Source: Macropodus opercularis
Lineage: Eukaryota > Chordata > Actinopteri > Anabantiformes > Osphronemidae
Direction: 5' to 3'
Length of the DNA: 64,000 nt
Assembly (NCBI GenBank): GCA_030770545.1
Contig: CM061099.1
Coordinates: 16,827,501 to 16,891,500 of the forward strand
Shown here piece after piece: positions 12,801 through 25,100 of this stretch. The notes under the pieces were generated by a model that was given only the letters and a program-made list of their open reading frames with translations, made no database searches and was not told the origin of the DNA. The position numbers and the translations under genes were made by a program. Within the stretch, counting starts at the first letter, position 1. Each line of letters starts with the position of its first letter.

Positions 12801-15800
12801 GATGGGGCTGCCGTTGTCCCTTCCAGGAGTCCAGGAAAGCTGGGCAGTGCTGTCAGTGATCTCCTCTACTGCTACTTTGTCAGGAGGACCTGGCGGACCT
12901 ACATCAATCAGACGAGGTGGGTGAAATTGATGTGATCACCTATATATACAACAGTAAAGTCTTGGGCACCTTTTTTCTTGCACTTGCTTAAATTAAGAGC
13001 TTGTGCGTACAAGGACTTGTCTTTCGCCGCGTGTCTGATGTGCAGCGCTAAGGAGACATTACCGAACACGAGATAACCAGCAGTTACAACCGCATTGGAT
13101 CATTCATCAGTGAACAAAAAAAAGGGTTGCAGAGAATAAACAATGACTGGCTCTGGCTTCACTGCAGCCGCTGTTGTTTGCTCTGTTGTTGTTCCACTTT
13201 TCAAAAGCTTTCCGTGATATTTTGGCCATGTGTAAATGAGCCAATTATAGTCATTTTTTGTGATAAACATTGGCTTCTCAAAGCACCTGGGACAGCTATT
13301 ACAGTTTGTTAAGGGCATGAATACCAATGTAAATCACTAGAGCCAACACACTAAGCCAGATAAGCTGAAACACATAAAAAAAAAAAAGCTACCTCAGCTG
13401 GGCCCAAAGTCAGACATTGCCAGTGAATGTGTGTGCTTGTGCTGTTTTTACGTGTCAGTCGTGTGTATGATGTAAAGACAAGCGGTCAGATTGCGATTCT
13501 GTCTGCGGAAGCATCAATTTTGGCTTTGTTGCACCATATATTTACAGGCAGCCTCAGGGATTTTTCACATCTTACTGTAAATTGTTAAACCTCTTTCTTC
13601 CTGAATGTATGTATGGATGTGTCAGTGCTGTGTTATTTTACAGGAATATTCGATCTAAATTCAAATCAAAATCTCTTACCTTTGACGACTAAGATGGCAG
13701 AGGTGGACAGGCTCTCCACGTCAGTGTCAATAACGCAGACGTACTTCCCCCCGTGGTTCAGCTGGATGTTCCGAACCATCAGATCCCCTGATATGCTCTG
13801 AACGTTAGTGAAAAAACCCAAAAAACAAAAGCAAGAGATGTTTTTATATCACTTGTTTGTTTTTCATAGGGATGCTTAAAACAACCACATGGTCTCCAGG
13901 CCACTGATTTTTTTGCTTCTCTTCTAACACCAACAACAGACGTGGCAGATGTACTCTGCACAAATAACACTGTTGGCTGTCCTTCAGGCGCTACCCGACC
14001 GGCCAGCCCCCAAACCCCCTCCTACAAACAAACACCGGCAACACACAGGACACGCAAAACAAACACAGTGTAGTTAATTGGCAAGGCAATCCTAATTATT
14101 CTATAATTACATAAGCTCAAGCAAGATATGAATTTAACTCCCAGTGTAAAGAACAAATATTGTTTTAGGCGCACATGTAGCGGCCATGAGGGAACAAATT
14201 AAAACATCACATCAAATATTGTTAACTTTCTCTCTATCTGCATAAGGAGAGTGGAACTGACTATATGAAGGAGAAATCTGAACAGTAAGGTTGATGTTAC
14301 ACTTTGCAGCATGTTTCCTATTATGTATATATAGTATATATTAAAAAAACATAAAAAAGCCAAATGAATGAGAGATTCACAGATGGATGGATATACTTAT
14401 AAGAACAGTACCTCCTATAAGGACAGCAATGCATGTATGACAAAACAATTCAAGGTTTCACTATCTTTCCCAAGGACATATCAGCATGTGCTAAGGAGAA
14501 CCTGGGAGACAAACCACTGACAACTTGGACAACTTAGACTATTCTGACCCGAAGCCAACCCCCACAGTATGTCTTGGGCATACACTTCCAAGTCAACTGG
14601 TTCCTACTGCAGATCAGTAGTTGCAGTTCTTTAAAAGTTTTTAAAACAAATAATCTAATAAAATATTGGGACTTATTTTCAACCACAGATGACAACACAT
14701 TTGGTATTTGAGGGAATATTTACAGCACAGATGGTATAAGTTGGACCGACTCAAAATAAACTACAGTGCCCGTGTTCATGATAATGGAGAGACGTGTCAC
14801 CCATTTTAATGGCACAATGGTGTCCTCTGTGTTGCGACAGCAATAACTGCTATGCCACTTTACGTTGAGCACTTTGCTGCTGACGGCGACACATAGCTAC
14901 TGTTTGGAGACATGGCAAAAATCTTCAGTTAACAATCTGAAATAGTTTTTAGTGACAAAAGAAGGCCTTGAAAATATAATATTTATAAATGTGAACACAC
15001 CTGTACAAAGTTAACTTAGTCACAAAAAATACACTGCAGTAATACAGCAGATAGCACAGTAAATCCAATTTAAGATTAAGGTTTTTTACAGTAAGTACAC
15101 ATTGCCAGAACTAAAGCCAAATGTAATTTAAAAAAAACGTTCCCCTTCTGCCTAAAAGTTAGTTTTTGGTTGGTAGTTTTTTTGTTCAAATGAAATCCAA
15201 GATATTATAGATATAGACCTGTGCTGTGGAGACTCTCTTAGATTAACTGTGCATAAAGGATGTACTTCATGAACGTCATCTCTTAAAGCGGCCTGTCAAA
15301 AAAGCATGCGAGCAGGAAAAGGACTGTGTTCCTTTAGGAGTATGTCCCCTGGCGTGTTCGCTAGGTAAGACTTGCTGCCGTCATAACAGATTTCATCACC
15401 CCCCACCCCCCCCAGCAGCTAGTGATCATAGCACTGCTTCACAGCAACTGGGTGCTGACGCCCCTAGGACCACCTCTCTGATGTACCTAGCCCGACGGCA
15501 CTCGCTTGTTTTCATCTCCCCTCCCCTTTATTTCATGTCTGATTTTCCTTTTCGATGTCAGCTACCAACTGGCCAACCCCACTGTAAGAGGTGGCAACTG
15601 AGAGAAAGGCGTTCCGCTTTGGCAAGGAATATGCGATGAGGCAGATTTGATTTAATTAATGTTAATGAATTCTTCGGAAGCTGTTGAGCTGGGAGATGTA
15701 GCAGAAAACGTCTTTAATCAGCCACAGCTGACATTAAGACTTACCTGGTAGTTTTATACAGGAGTACAGTGTGATATACATATATGGTAAATGATCTGCA

Positions 15801-16051
15801 CTTGTATAGCGCTTTTCTACCTATTGGTACACAAAGCGCTTTTGACACTGCGTCTCATTCACCCATTCACGCACACGAACACACCCATGTTCACACACCG
15901 GTGGCAGAGCTGCTATGTAGCTTAGGCTGACACACTGGGGGCGGGTTTAGTGTCTTGCCCAAAAGCACTTCGGCACATGGTTGGGGAAGCCAGGAATCGA
16001 ATCACCGATCCTACGATTAGTGGGCGACAGTTCTCTGAGCCACTGCTGTCC

Positions 16052-16122
<71 letters not shown>

Positions 16123-16132
16123 ATGTATGTTT

Positions 16133-16196
<64 letters not shown>

Positions 16197-19100
16197 AGTT
16201 CAGTGTGTTTGTTATGGCCATTTACAGTTATGAAGATCTAGTATAAACTTGGCATGTTAAGTCCATAATCACTTACAATGCTATCCTAACATATGAATGA
16301 CAGTAATAGGAGTGTTGACCTTAAATGATAAATTGAGCTATAGAAAGTTATAGAAAGGAGAAAAAAAAAGTGATTAAAATACAGTTGAACAATTGACTTT
16401 GCCCTTCATCAAAGGGAATAGAAATTCAACAGAGTCATCATTTATCATTATTTCAAGGTGTTCGAATTTCAAATGAACATTTACTGGTACCAGGCCTGCC
16501 CTTGGTGAATGCCAGTCAGCTCATTACTTAATTATTTCAGGGCTCAAGATTCATAAATAGGTATGCAAATTCAATTACGGCAGAGGGAGATGATAAGAAA
16601 ATGTTCTCCCTTGAGGTACAGGAATTAGAAGTTGAAGGGATGAAAAGTATAAAGACTTTATTAATGAAGGCCCTCTGTACGACTGAAATGCCATTTCGCC
16701 AATATATTTTTAGAAGTGTAACGCATGGCAGATCACACAGCCAATTCAAAACGTAAGGACCCCGATTACTGACCTGACGGTGGCGTTGATAGGGGGCTTA
16801 ATGGCATATGAATGAAGAAACGTAACCGATTTTCAACAGATATCTCTTCTTTTTGCTGTTCCTTTCATCAGTGATCGCCGAGAAACTTTTCAGATTGACG
16901 AGTCCTGGCACATGTTTCTCTGCTTGGGTGACACTGGTGGCTGAGAGGCCCCTCAGCAGGGTACTAGAGCGTACCCTCGCGCATCACACAGTATGTCCCA
17001 ATTAATCCGAGAATAGCCAGAATGTAAGTCAGTTTAATGCTCGAGATGACTCACCCCGCCCACTTGTTCAAAATGATCGCCGTCTCTCTGGAAGTCGATG
17101 AGCTGGCCATTGAATGCCCACGAGAAAGAGACATCCAGAGCTGGATCGCAGGCAATCTGGCATGGTAGCACAATGCTTTCGCCAACAATAATCTCCATGT
17201 TAGTAGGCCTCATGGTGATTCTGGTGGGCTCTGGCCAGAGAACAGATGACAGTGTGCGCATGTTAATATCGCTGCCATAAGAACCTTTAACACCCCCGTG
17301 ACCCCCCACAACTGCCACTTCGCTCCCATTCACGGCCGAATCAAGCCAGCGTCATTAAATTACTCATGGATGTGTGCTTTTTTTTTCTGAGTTTAATAAG
17401 CACTTAAATTCCAAGCCTGTCCATTAGTAACCATTTAACGACATCTCCAGTTTGCACTTTATGTTCAATTTAGAAGAAAACATTTGAAACAGGATTACAG
17501 AGATGGGAGCACATTCCCAGTGGTGACTCTGGTGGATTGGAGACCTCAGAGTATGTTGAGGAAAGGTCACAGTAATTAAATTCTATGACATTAAATGGTT
17601 CAGTTGTCAGTGTGTGAGAAGAATAGAAGCTAATGAGAAAAATAAGTCAGGTGGGTAAAAACACAACAGAGGACTACATGAACGTGTTATGTCACTGCAT
17701 TCATAAACAATGACCTTTAATTTAATCAAGGATAATGCACAATGTAACCGCAGTTTGGCACGACGTACACTAGCAACATTCATATGACAGTAAACTTATT
17801 TATGTTAATATTAATGTTTCAAGTGATGCTACTTGAATATAAACCAATACAATACAATGCTGTATATTCCTAAACCATACGCTGAGAAATGGTTGACCTT
17901 CACTGATGTCTGTGTCTGTACAACTTGCAATCATGACGCACCCCAGTAGCCAAACAGTTACACAACATGCAACATAACCGCCATGGCCCCTCACTTTCCT
18001 TGTAAATTCTATTCTCATCTAATTGTAATAATACGTGAGAATGAGAATTTAAAGAAAATCAAGCTCAAAATCTGGTTCCCAAGATCAAGCAAAAAAACTG
18101 GTAAAAATAAGCTGCTGGTAATTTGACTGATTAAATAAAACCACTCAAAATCAAAATCACTGCAATGCACGAACACTCTTGAAGCAAAAACTAACAAGTG
18201 ATTTAGAAAATAGCAAAAAGACATCATGAAACAAGCCAGGGATGTGATATGGGACGGGGGCGAGCACTCACCAGTGATCAGAACCCTTACGGTCGTACTC
18301 GCTGCCCCAAACTGGTTCTTAGCGATGCATGTGTAGCTGCCTGCATCCTGTCTGGTGACGTTGGCAATCTTCAACGTCCCATTGGGAAGCAAGGTAATCC
18401 TGAGGGAAGCAGAAATATTTACTACACAATTATCTTGATGTGCTGAGAATATTTTGTATTCGGTAGTTTGTGTTTTTATTAGTCTCCATGTGGTAAATTC
18501 AGTCTGTGGCGTTTTAATTTGAGTTGCTGTTGGATTTGACGTTCATACTATAAAGCTCCTCGCTAAAAGATGGGAAAACATGAAACCTTTTGAAGTTTCA
18601 ACAGGCAGGGTGACCCGCCACCTTGATCTCAGTGCTGGGCAACTTTTGTGGACGCATTCCTAAACGCAGAAACATTTCACAAACAATGTTGCTGAATAAA
18701 TGAAATCCTTCACAGGCTTTGTGCTGCTCTGGTCAAAGAAGAACCTCTGTCACGCTGGGCCGGACTACTGCATGCGCTGTAAAAACCCCAAGATATGTCA
18801 TGTTTACACGCAGTACGGTACTGTACTGTAATTCAGCGCTGCACGCTGAACTGTATGTGCAAGTGATGTCCTGGAAAATATCCAAACAGACAATATAAAA
18901 AAATGAACAACAAAACAAACACACAAAAGTGATTAAGCACACGTTGCACCCTACATTAATTAATTGCTGGGAGCTGCGTGTGCTGCTGGTGGCACCGCAC
19001 CATCCCAGCTGCTCAAAGAACTGAAACACTACATTAACCAATAAAAAATAAATAAATAAAACCCAACACATCCACCAATGCTGTCTTTCAATGTCTGGAT

Positions 19101-22100
19101 CACAGACCTCACTGTAAACACTTTTCATTGCAGCTACTTTTCTAGCACGGGACCAGTCTTGTTGAAAACTGCTGACAGTGAGCTTTGTGATTTATCCTCA
19201 ACAGTATCGAGGCACAGCAAAATGGGGCAGCTATTTCAGAGACGCAGCACCTTGTACCGTATATGAGTCGAATGCTGCGCCGCACCACTAGACACCACGA
19301 GGGCTTTTAGTTTTGGGATTGCGACTAACTTTACTCCATGTGGTATTTAGTGACAAATTTCATTTTCTACACTCACAGCTCCAATTTACAGCATGACTGT
19401 TTAAATGAGACACTTTCCCATCCGGGGTCTGCATACATCCAGTGTTAAGCACCTTAAAAGCCTATGTCGGCTCCACGTACACTATGCTAAATGTCTTTCA
19501 ACTTGGGAATTATACCCATTTTCTGCAGCTATACATCCCCCTCCCCATCTAAAACCAGCAAAGTCGCGCTCGGTGCTGTTTTGACAAGTTGCTTTGTTCC
19601 TATAGTTGTTTTACAGACCTCCTTTTCAAAAGTGTTGCACGGTGTTTGCTAAAAGACCACAATGCGAGGCATGTATTCAGCGTGCTGGCTTGTTATACAG
19701 TCTGACCTCCTGTTATGTCTCAGAGTCTCTGCCAAAAAAAAAATTCTCAATGAGGGTTTGTTTCGCTTTTCTTCTTATCTTCTCCCGCCAAGTTGAAATG
19801 ATGAAAAGTCTGCACATGGATTTCTTAAATATGTAATTTCTCGCCTCTGATTTGCTTTTGGACCTCCCCCGCCTTTAATCAGTTCTGTCGGTTTTTTTTG
19901 TGTGAAATTGATTCAGTAGCTCAAATTCAGCTTCCGATGTGGTCAATAGAAAATCAGATGCGAGGGACAACCAGCGGAATTGAGCATCTCTTCATGCTGC
20001 TTGAAGTCTGCTCATTTCTGCATCGCATCTTTCTCGTTTTAATGAGACGTCTCTGCTTTCAAAAGCGCAACAAAGGCGCTTGTCTTTGTGCCGTCTGTAA
20101 TTTCATGAATCAAGTTGTGTTTGTGATGATGAAGTAGAACACTTTACCTCAGATAATTATCTAATTATCAGGTACATCTGCTTCAGATTTACTTCTTCGA
20201 TCTAAAAGCGGATAGATTTTTACCTTCAACGGTGACTTTATATGCTAACATTTTATTTTCTTAAATATTTAACACAGCCAGTGTTGAGAGGACTGGCTTG
20301 CGTCTTCCTCCCTCGGTCCAAGCTATTTGCACTTGCAGTACGCTAGCCATATGCAATTTTCCTGGCGGGTGCCGTGCTCTCATTCTCCTCATTAGCCTTT
20401 CCTTCTATGCATCTGCACAAATGTCAAATACACTATTCAAACAAGTGGGTTTGCAGTGAATGTGAATGGAGAACTTTTATCCTACCTTTCAGTTCTCTGC
20501 AGGATCTCATTCCCTTTCTTCCACAGGCTAATTGCTGGTGGCGAGGCCTGAGGCTTGCATTCAAGAGTGACTTCGCTGCCTGAGCGAGCTTTTAGCAAGG
20601 CCCTTAACGGACTTTTGGAGAAACTGGGAGGGGAGGCTGAGTGGGTGGGGCAGAGAAAGGACACAAGCTTAAAAATTATAACCCGTTTTGCACCTGACTC
20701 TTGTTCATCTTTTAGTGAGAGCACGTTGAGATCTCATCATGCATTAACCAGAAATGTCTCTTGAGCTCAAGGCTTCAAAAATCAACTGCCATCTATACAC
20801 ACACACTGCTATAATGTCCCCAACATGCAGAGGTTGCAGTCGTAATCTTTGCTCATTGTTGCATTTTGTCAGCCATCATTAGGACCCCCAAGAGTCCCCA
20901 CATACACCAAGACAGCATTGGATTTCTCAGATGGAAATCATCAAAGCTTTGCAAATAAATCAATACCACATCTACATGAGAAAGCGCGCACAACACCACT
21001 AAGCAATGTGTTTGTAGTACCTAAATCAATATGATGAAACGACTCAAACTAATATGCGACACTCCATCAGATTCATATTTTTGCTGGCAGAGTCCATAGT
21101 GACATCAAATAAGACTGCAGACTGATTACTGAGGAGAGCTATAGCAGCCTGCTGGTTTTTATCTTAGGAGATGATCAAATGCAGTCAGATAAGCAGGGAT
21201 AAAAGCAGAGGGACGGAGGCAATCTTACCTAACACCATTAGTTGGGCACTGGAATAAATAATGCCATGTTTGTTTTCTGCCACACACTGATACATCCCGG
21301 AGTCTGACAGGTTTAACACAGCTATAGAAAGGGCTCCGTTTTCGATTTGTAGCCGGCCCTGCGGACGAAAAAGAAACAGTTCTGCATATCCATTGCAAGG
21401 CCAGTCTATTATATCCAAAGGCACAGCAGCAATTACTGGTGCACCATGAGGAGAGGAGGACAGCAGGAGAGGAGAATAAGAGAAAGAGAGAGAGAAAAAA
21501 AAGGCCTATAAGGCCTTGTGGCATTCTTCGTATGCTCGGGCTGGAATTGGGAAAGAGATGACAAGGCTGTGGTGAAAAGTGCTAGCGTGCATCTTAGATA
21601 TACAGAAAGGAAGTTACTGTATGTGGACAATATCAGCACAAGATTATTATCATTGTTTATTTCATTGATTGTTCAGTTGGAAAAACTCCAGTGACAGCAA
21701 TGATGATGATTGTGATGACTCATTGCTGCAGGGGGAGTGGCTTCTTTGGTGCACATTTGTAATTATAAATGCATGAGTAAAACAGAATATATTAGCAAAG
21801 TATAAAGTCACCTTCCATCATACCTTTATGAGTCAAACAAACATTTTGAGGCACACTGCATCCGTCCATAAAAATAAAAAAAAAGATTGTTTATTAGTCA
21901 CATCTGTGGGGCTCAGATGACATTAGAGAGCTCAGAGAAAAACCCAGGCCGGCCAGACCTACGCACGTGACTGCATTACAGCACACACGCTGAGTCCTGT
22001 CAGTCTGTTATTCGAACCGCCTGGAACAATGACTTTGATTTTTAATTTTTTTTTCCATATCCAGCTGTGCCACTTTAATAATTTGCTTGATGTACTGTCT

Positions 22101-25100
22101 GCTGACCTAAACCCATTTACACAGTAACGTCTTGTTGTGTTCTTGTTAGAACAGCATGAAAAGCTAAAAGACGGAAATGTTCAGGGTGAATACGTGTCTA
22201 CCATGTTGACAGATCAACTTAATCTGACTTTTCTGACAGAAGAATCAGTAACTACTGTAAGTCACCCTTTACAAAAAGATATTTAAAATGTTTGCAAAGA
22301 TTACAATTACATTACAAGCTTAATGACATTGGTTTGAAATACAAAGGCCAATGAGATGAATTCTATTATCTAGACAATGTGTCCACATCTTGTTGCCAAG
22401 TCAGCATCTTTTTTTTTTTATCTATCTCTTCCAGCTCCTCCAGGTTGATGAAAGCTCTAATCAGCTAAGCTAAAGCTAATTGACAGCACTGACTTGCTAT
22501 ATAAGAGAAAGAACACAAAGACAGCTAAGACGCCAGTGTTTTAGTGCTCCTTTATTTTCCAGTAAGACATTAAACAGGTCCCTACCTCTGCCATCAGCTG
22601 CTCGCCATTCTTCAGCCAGCTGAAGGATGGTTTGGGCTTTCCCGAGGCCTTACACTCCCAGAAGAGATTTTCCTCGATGGACAGAGCCGTGTCCGCCATT
22701 GTCTGGAGCCAGTGAGGTTTCGCTTTGGATAAAATGAGAGGATTACCTTTTCAAACGTGTTTCAATTATAGAAGAAGTGGATTAGCAACGAGTGGTATCA
22801 CAAATCATAAAGCTGTTCAAGCAGCCTTGCAGAAAATCATCAAAGTTAAAAGTCACCAAGTGGATTATGAGCATAGGGAAAACCACAGGTTGGTAAACAG
22901 ATTTTAATGTTAACTGGGATCCCTACTGGGATTATGCTCAACATTATATACAAATAGGTTTTCTGACAAACAAATGAGATTCAAGCTGCCGGTCACCTGT
23001 ATATTTCCTGTACAAATGCAAATAGCTGTTACAGACAAACATTCATTCCTGTAGCTCCTTGTGTTCGCTGTCATTCAATTTGAAACGGCTCACTAACCAT
23101 GGAATGAAATACGACCCCGCGCTGCATTTTTGCCTCGCCGATTCTCCGCCATGCACTCGTACGTCCCCGCATCTTCCTGTTGGAAATGAGGTATTTCAAG
23201 GACGGCGTTTGAATTCTTCATTTTGACTTTGCTGGGGAAGGGGACACCACTGTTTCTTCTCCAGCTTATTTCTGGAACAGGGCTGCAAAAGAGGAACGGA
23301 AAAAAAAAAAAGGTTCCCTTGATGACAACTGTCATTTTATGTAATTAAAGTCTTATTAAAGTAGAATAGTTCCTTGAGCGAAAGCCCGGTGAATTATTGT
23401 TCCCGGTGAATCAAACTGCAATTGCTCAAATTTTAGCAGCTCTTAAAGCTACTTTGATTTGTCCTCTCCAGTGGAAGGATGAGTGTAAGAATGACTAATG
23501 TTAGGTTTGTGTATCCTTAAATCATCTTGAGTAGCACTAATTCATGCATGAATGAGCCTAAAGCTTATGTCATACACACAATGGGGGCTGACTTACTTTC
23601 CCAGAGCGAAGCATTCCAGTTTCACCACTGTTTCCTTTGCAGCTGGAACTGAATCGGGGAAGTGAACTTCTATTTTGGGCTCATATTCACCCATTACTCC
23701 TGCAAAAAGGGGGGGAAACAACAGATGACAAGCTTTTTACAACAGCAATTAACACAAACACTGGATCAAAGAGATCGGGAACCACAGTGGGACACAAAAA
23801 GTCTTAATGTGTATGGAGCAAAAGTGATCACAGAGACTGGTAAAGAGGGGAAAAAAAACAGAGGGTTATAAAAGATTCAGAGAACACGTCAGGGAAACGT
23901 CTTGCTTGATTTATCACCTATAGTATTCAGGCTTCATTTATAACTTTATTTATATTCACATCACTAGAACGGGTAAAAGACTTCTTCGCACATATACTAG
24001 TCTGCCCTTTACCATTTACAAGCCCACAGTCTGACTGCAAAAGCCGACTTGGGATCACTTGAATGCTTTAGCCGTAAAGGTTGCTAAAGACTTAGACTCT
24101 TAGAAGCCTACAACGCACCATCTTGATCATCACGATCAATGATGACGTTCAGTTGGTAACATTTCAACACAGTGATGTTATCAGTTACTGTACAGACAGT
24201 GTGATGAAAAACAATATTTACACTGTTGCAATGTACAAATATGTTAGGAAAAGGTTGAAGGTAAGACTGATTGGTGTATCGTGGGATTTCGTGGGATATA
24301 GTGGGTTTTAAACCATTTACCATCACTTCTGAGGACAAGTGGTGTAGGAGAGCTTAGCACCTTCTCTCTTGTTACGGTATTGTTCACCACACAGGTGTAG
24401 TTTCCTACATCTGAGGGCTCCACTTTGGCGATGTACAGGCTCCCAGTCTCTTGAGAGATGAACCGACGACTGTCTTGTTGGACAAAGCGTGGGTATTCGT
24501 TGAAGATCCATGCAAATGTCAGCTCTGGAACAGGAAGACCCAAAACCATTACACTTAAGGTAGAAAGTGAGTGTCTGTATTTCACACTTCTACATACCTG
24601 TACTATGGATATATTAGACACATGGGCCGCTATGATTGGCAAAGCTTAACTGAAAGAAACTACTGTGGCCTAAAAATGGCGGCGTGTCATTTTTGTCCCC
24701 CTATCTTATAATTTTCTTGGGAAGAGATACAGTATCGAGACCTGGAAATGTATTAGCTACCAGTGCAGAAGAAATGGGGGGCCTAAGGAAAGGGAGCGAA
24801 ACAAAATGGATTACAGCGCATCAGTGGTCCTTTGCTGACACATGGCTTCAATTCTTCATGTACCTAAGTAACGTAGTTAATGGACGAACGGATGGATGGA
24901 CTGATGTGCCGTAACAGGAATATGTTATGCTGTGCCCTCTACCACAAGAATGGAGACATCTGACATTCGGAGTAACGCGTTTGGAGACGTACTGGTTTGT
25001 GAGGGTGACTAGATACAAAGCTCTTTCTGTTGAGGCAAGTATAAGCCACATAATTCATAACGTTTGAAATATGTGACTGCAATGAAGACGAGGATAAAGG

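Noticed and set aside
15922..16246. Open frames with Tyr-Ile and Thr-His repeats on both strands
   Set aside because: They are trivial translations of the GT/AT microsatellite and the SINE next to it.
18733..19128. 131-codon open frame in intron 11
   Set aside because: It is hydrophobic and Cys/Phe-rich without a domain, lies within an intron, and has no splice signals that would fit the contactin phase.
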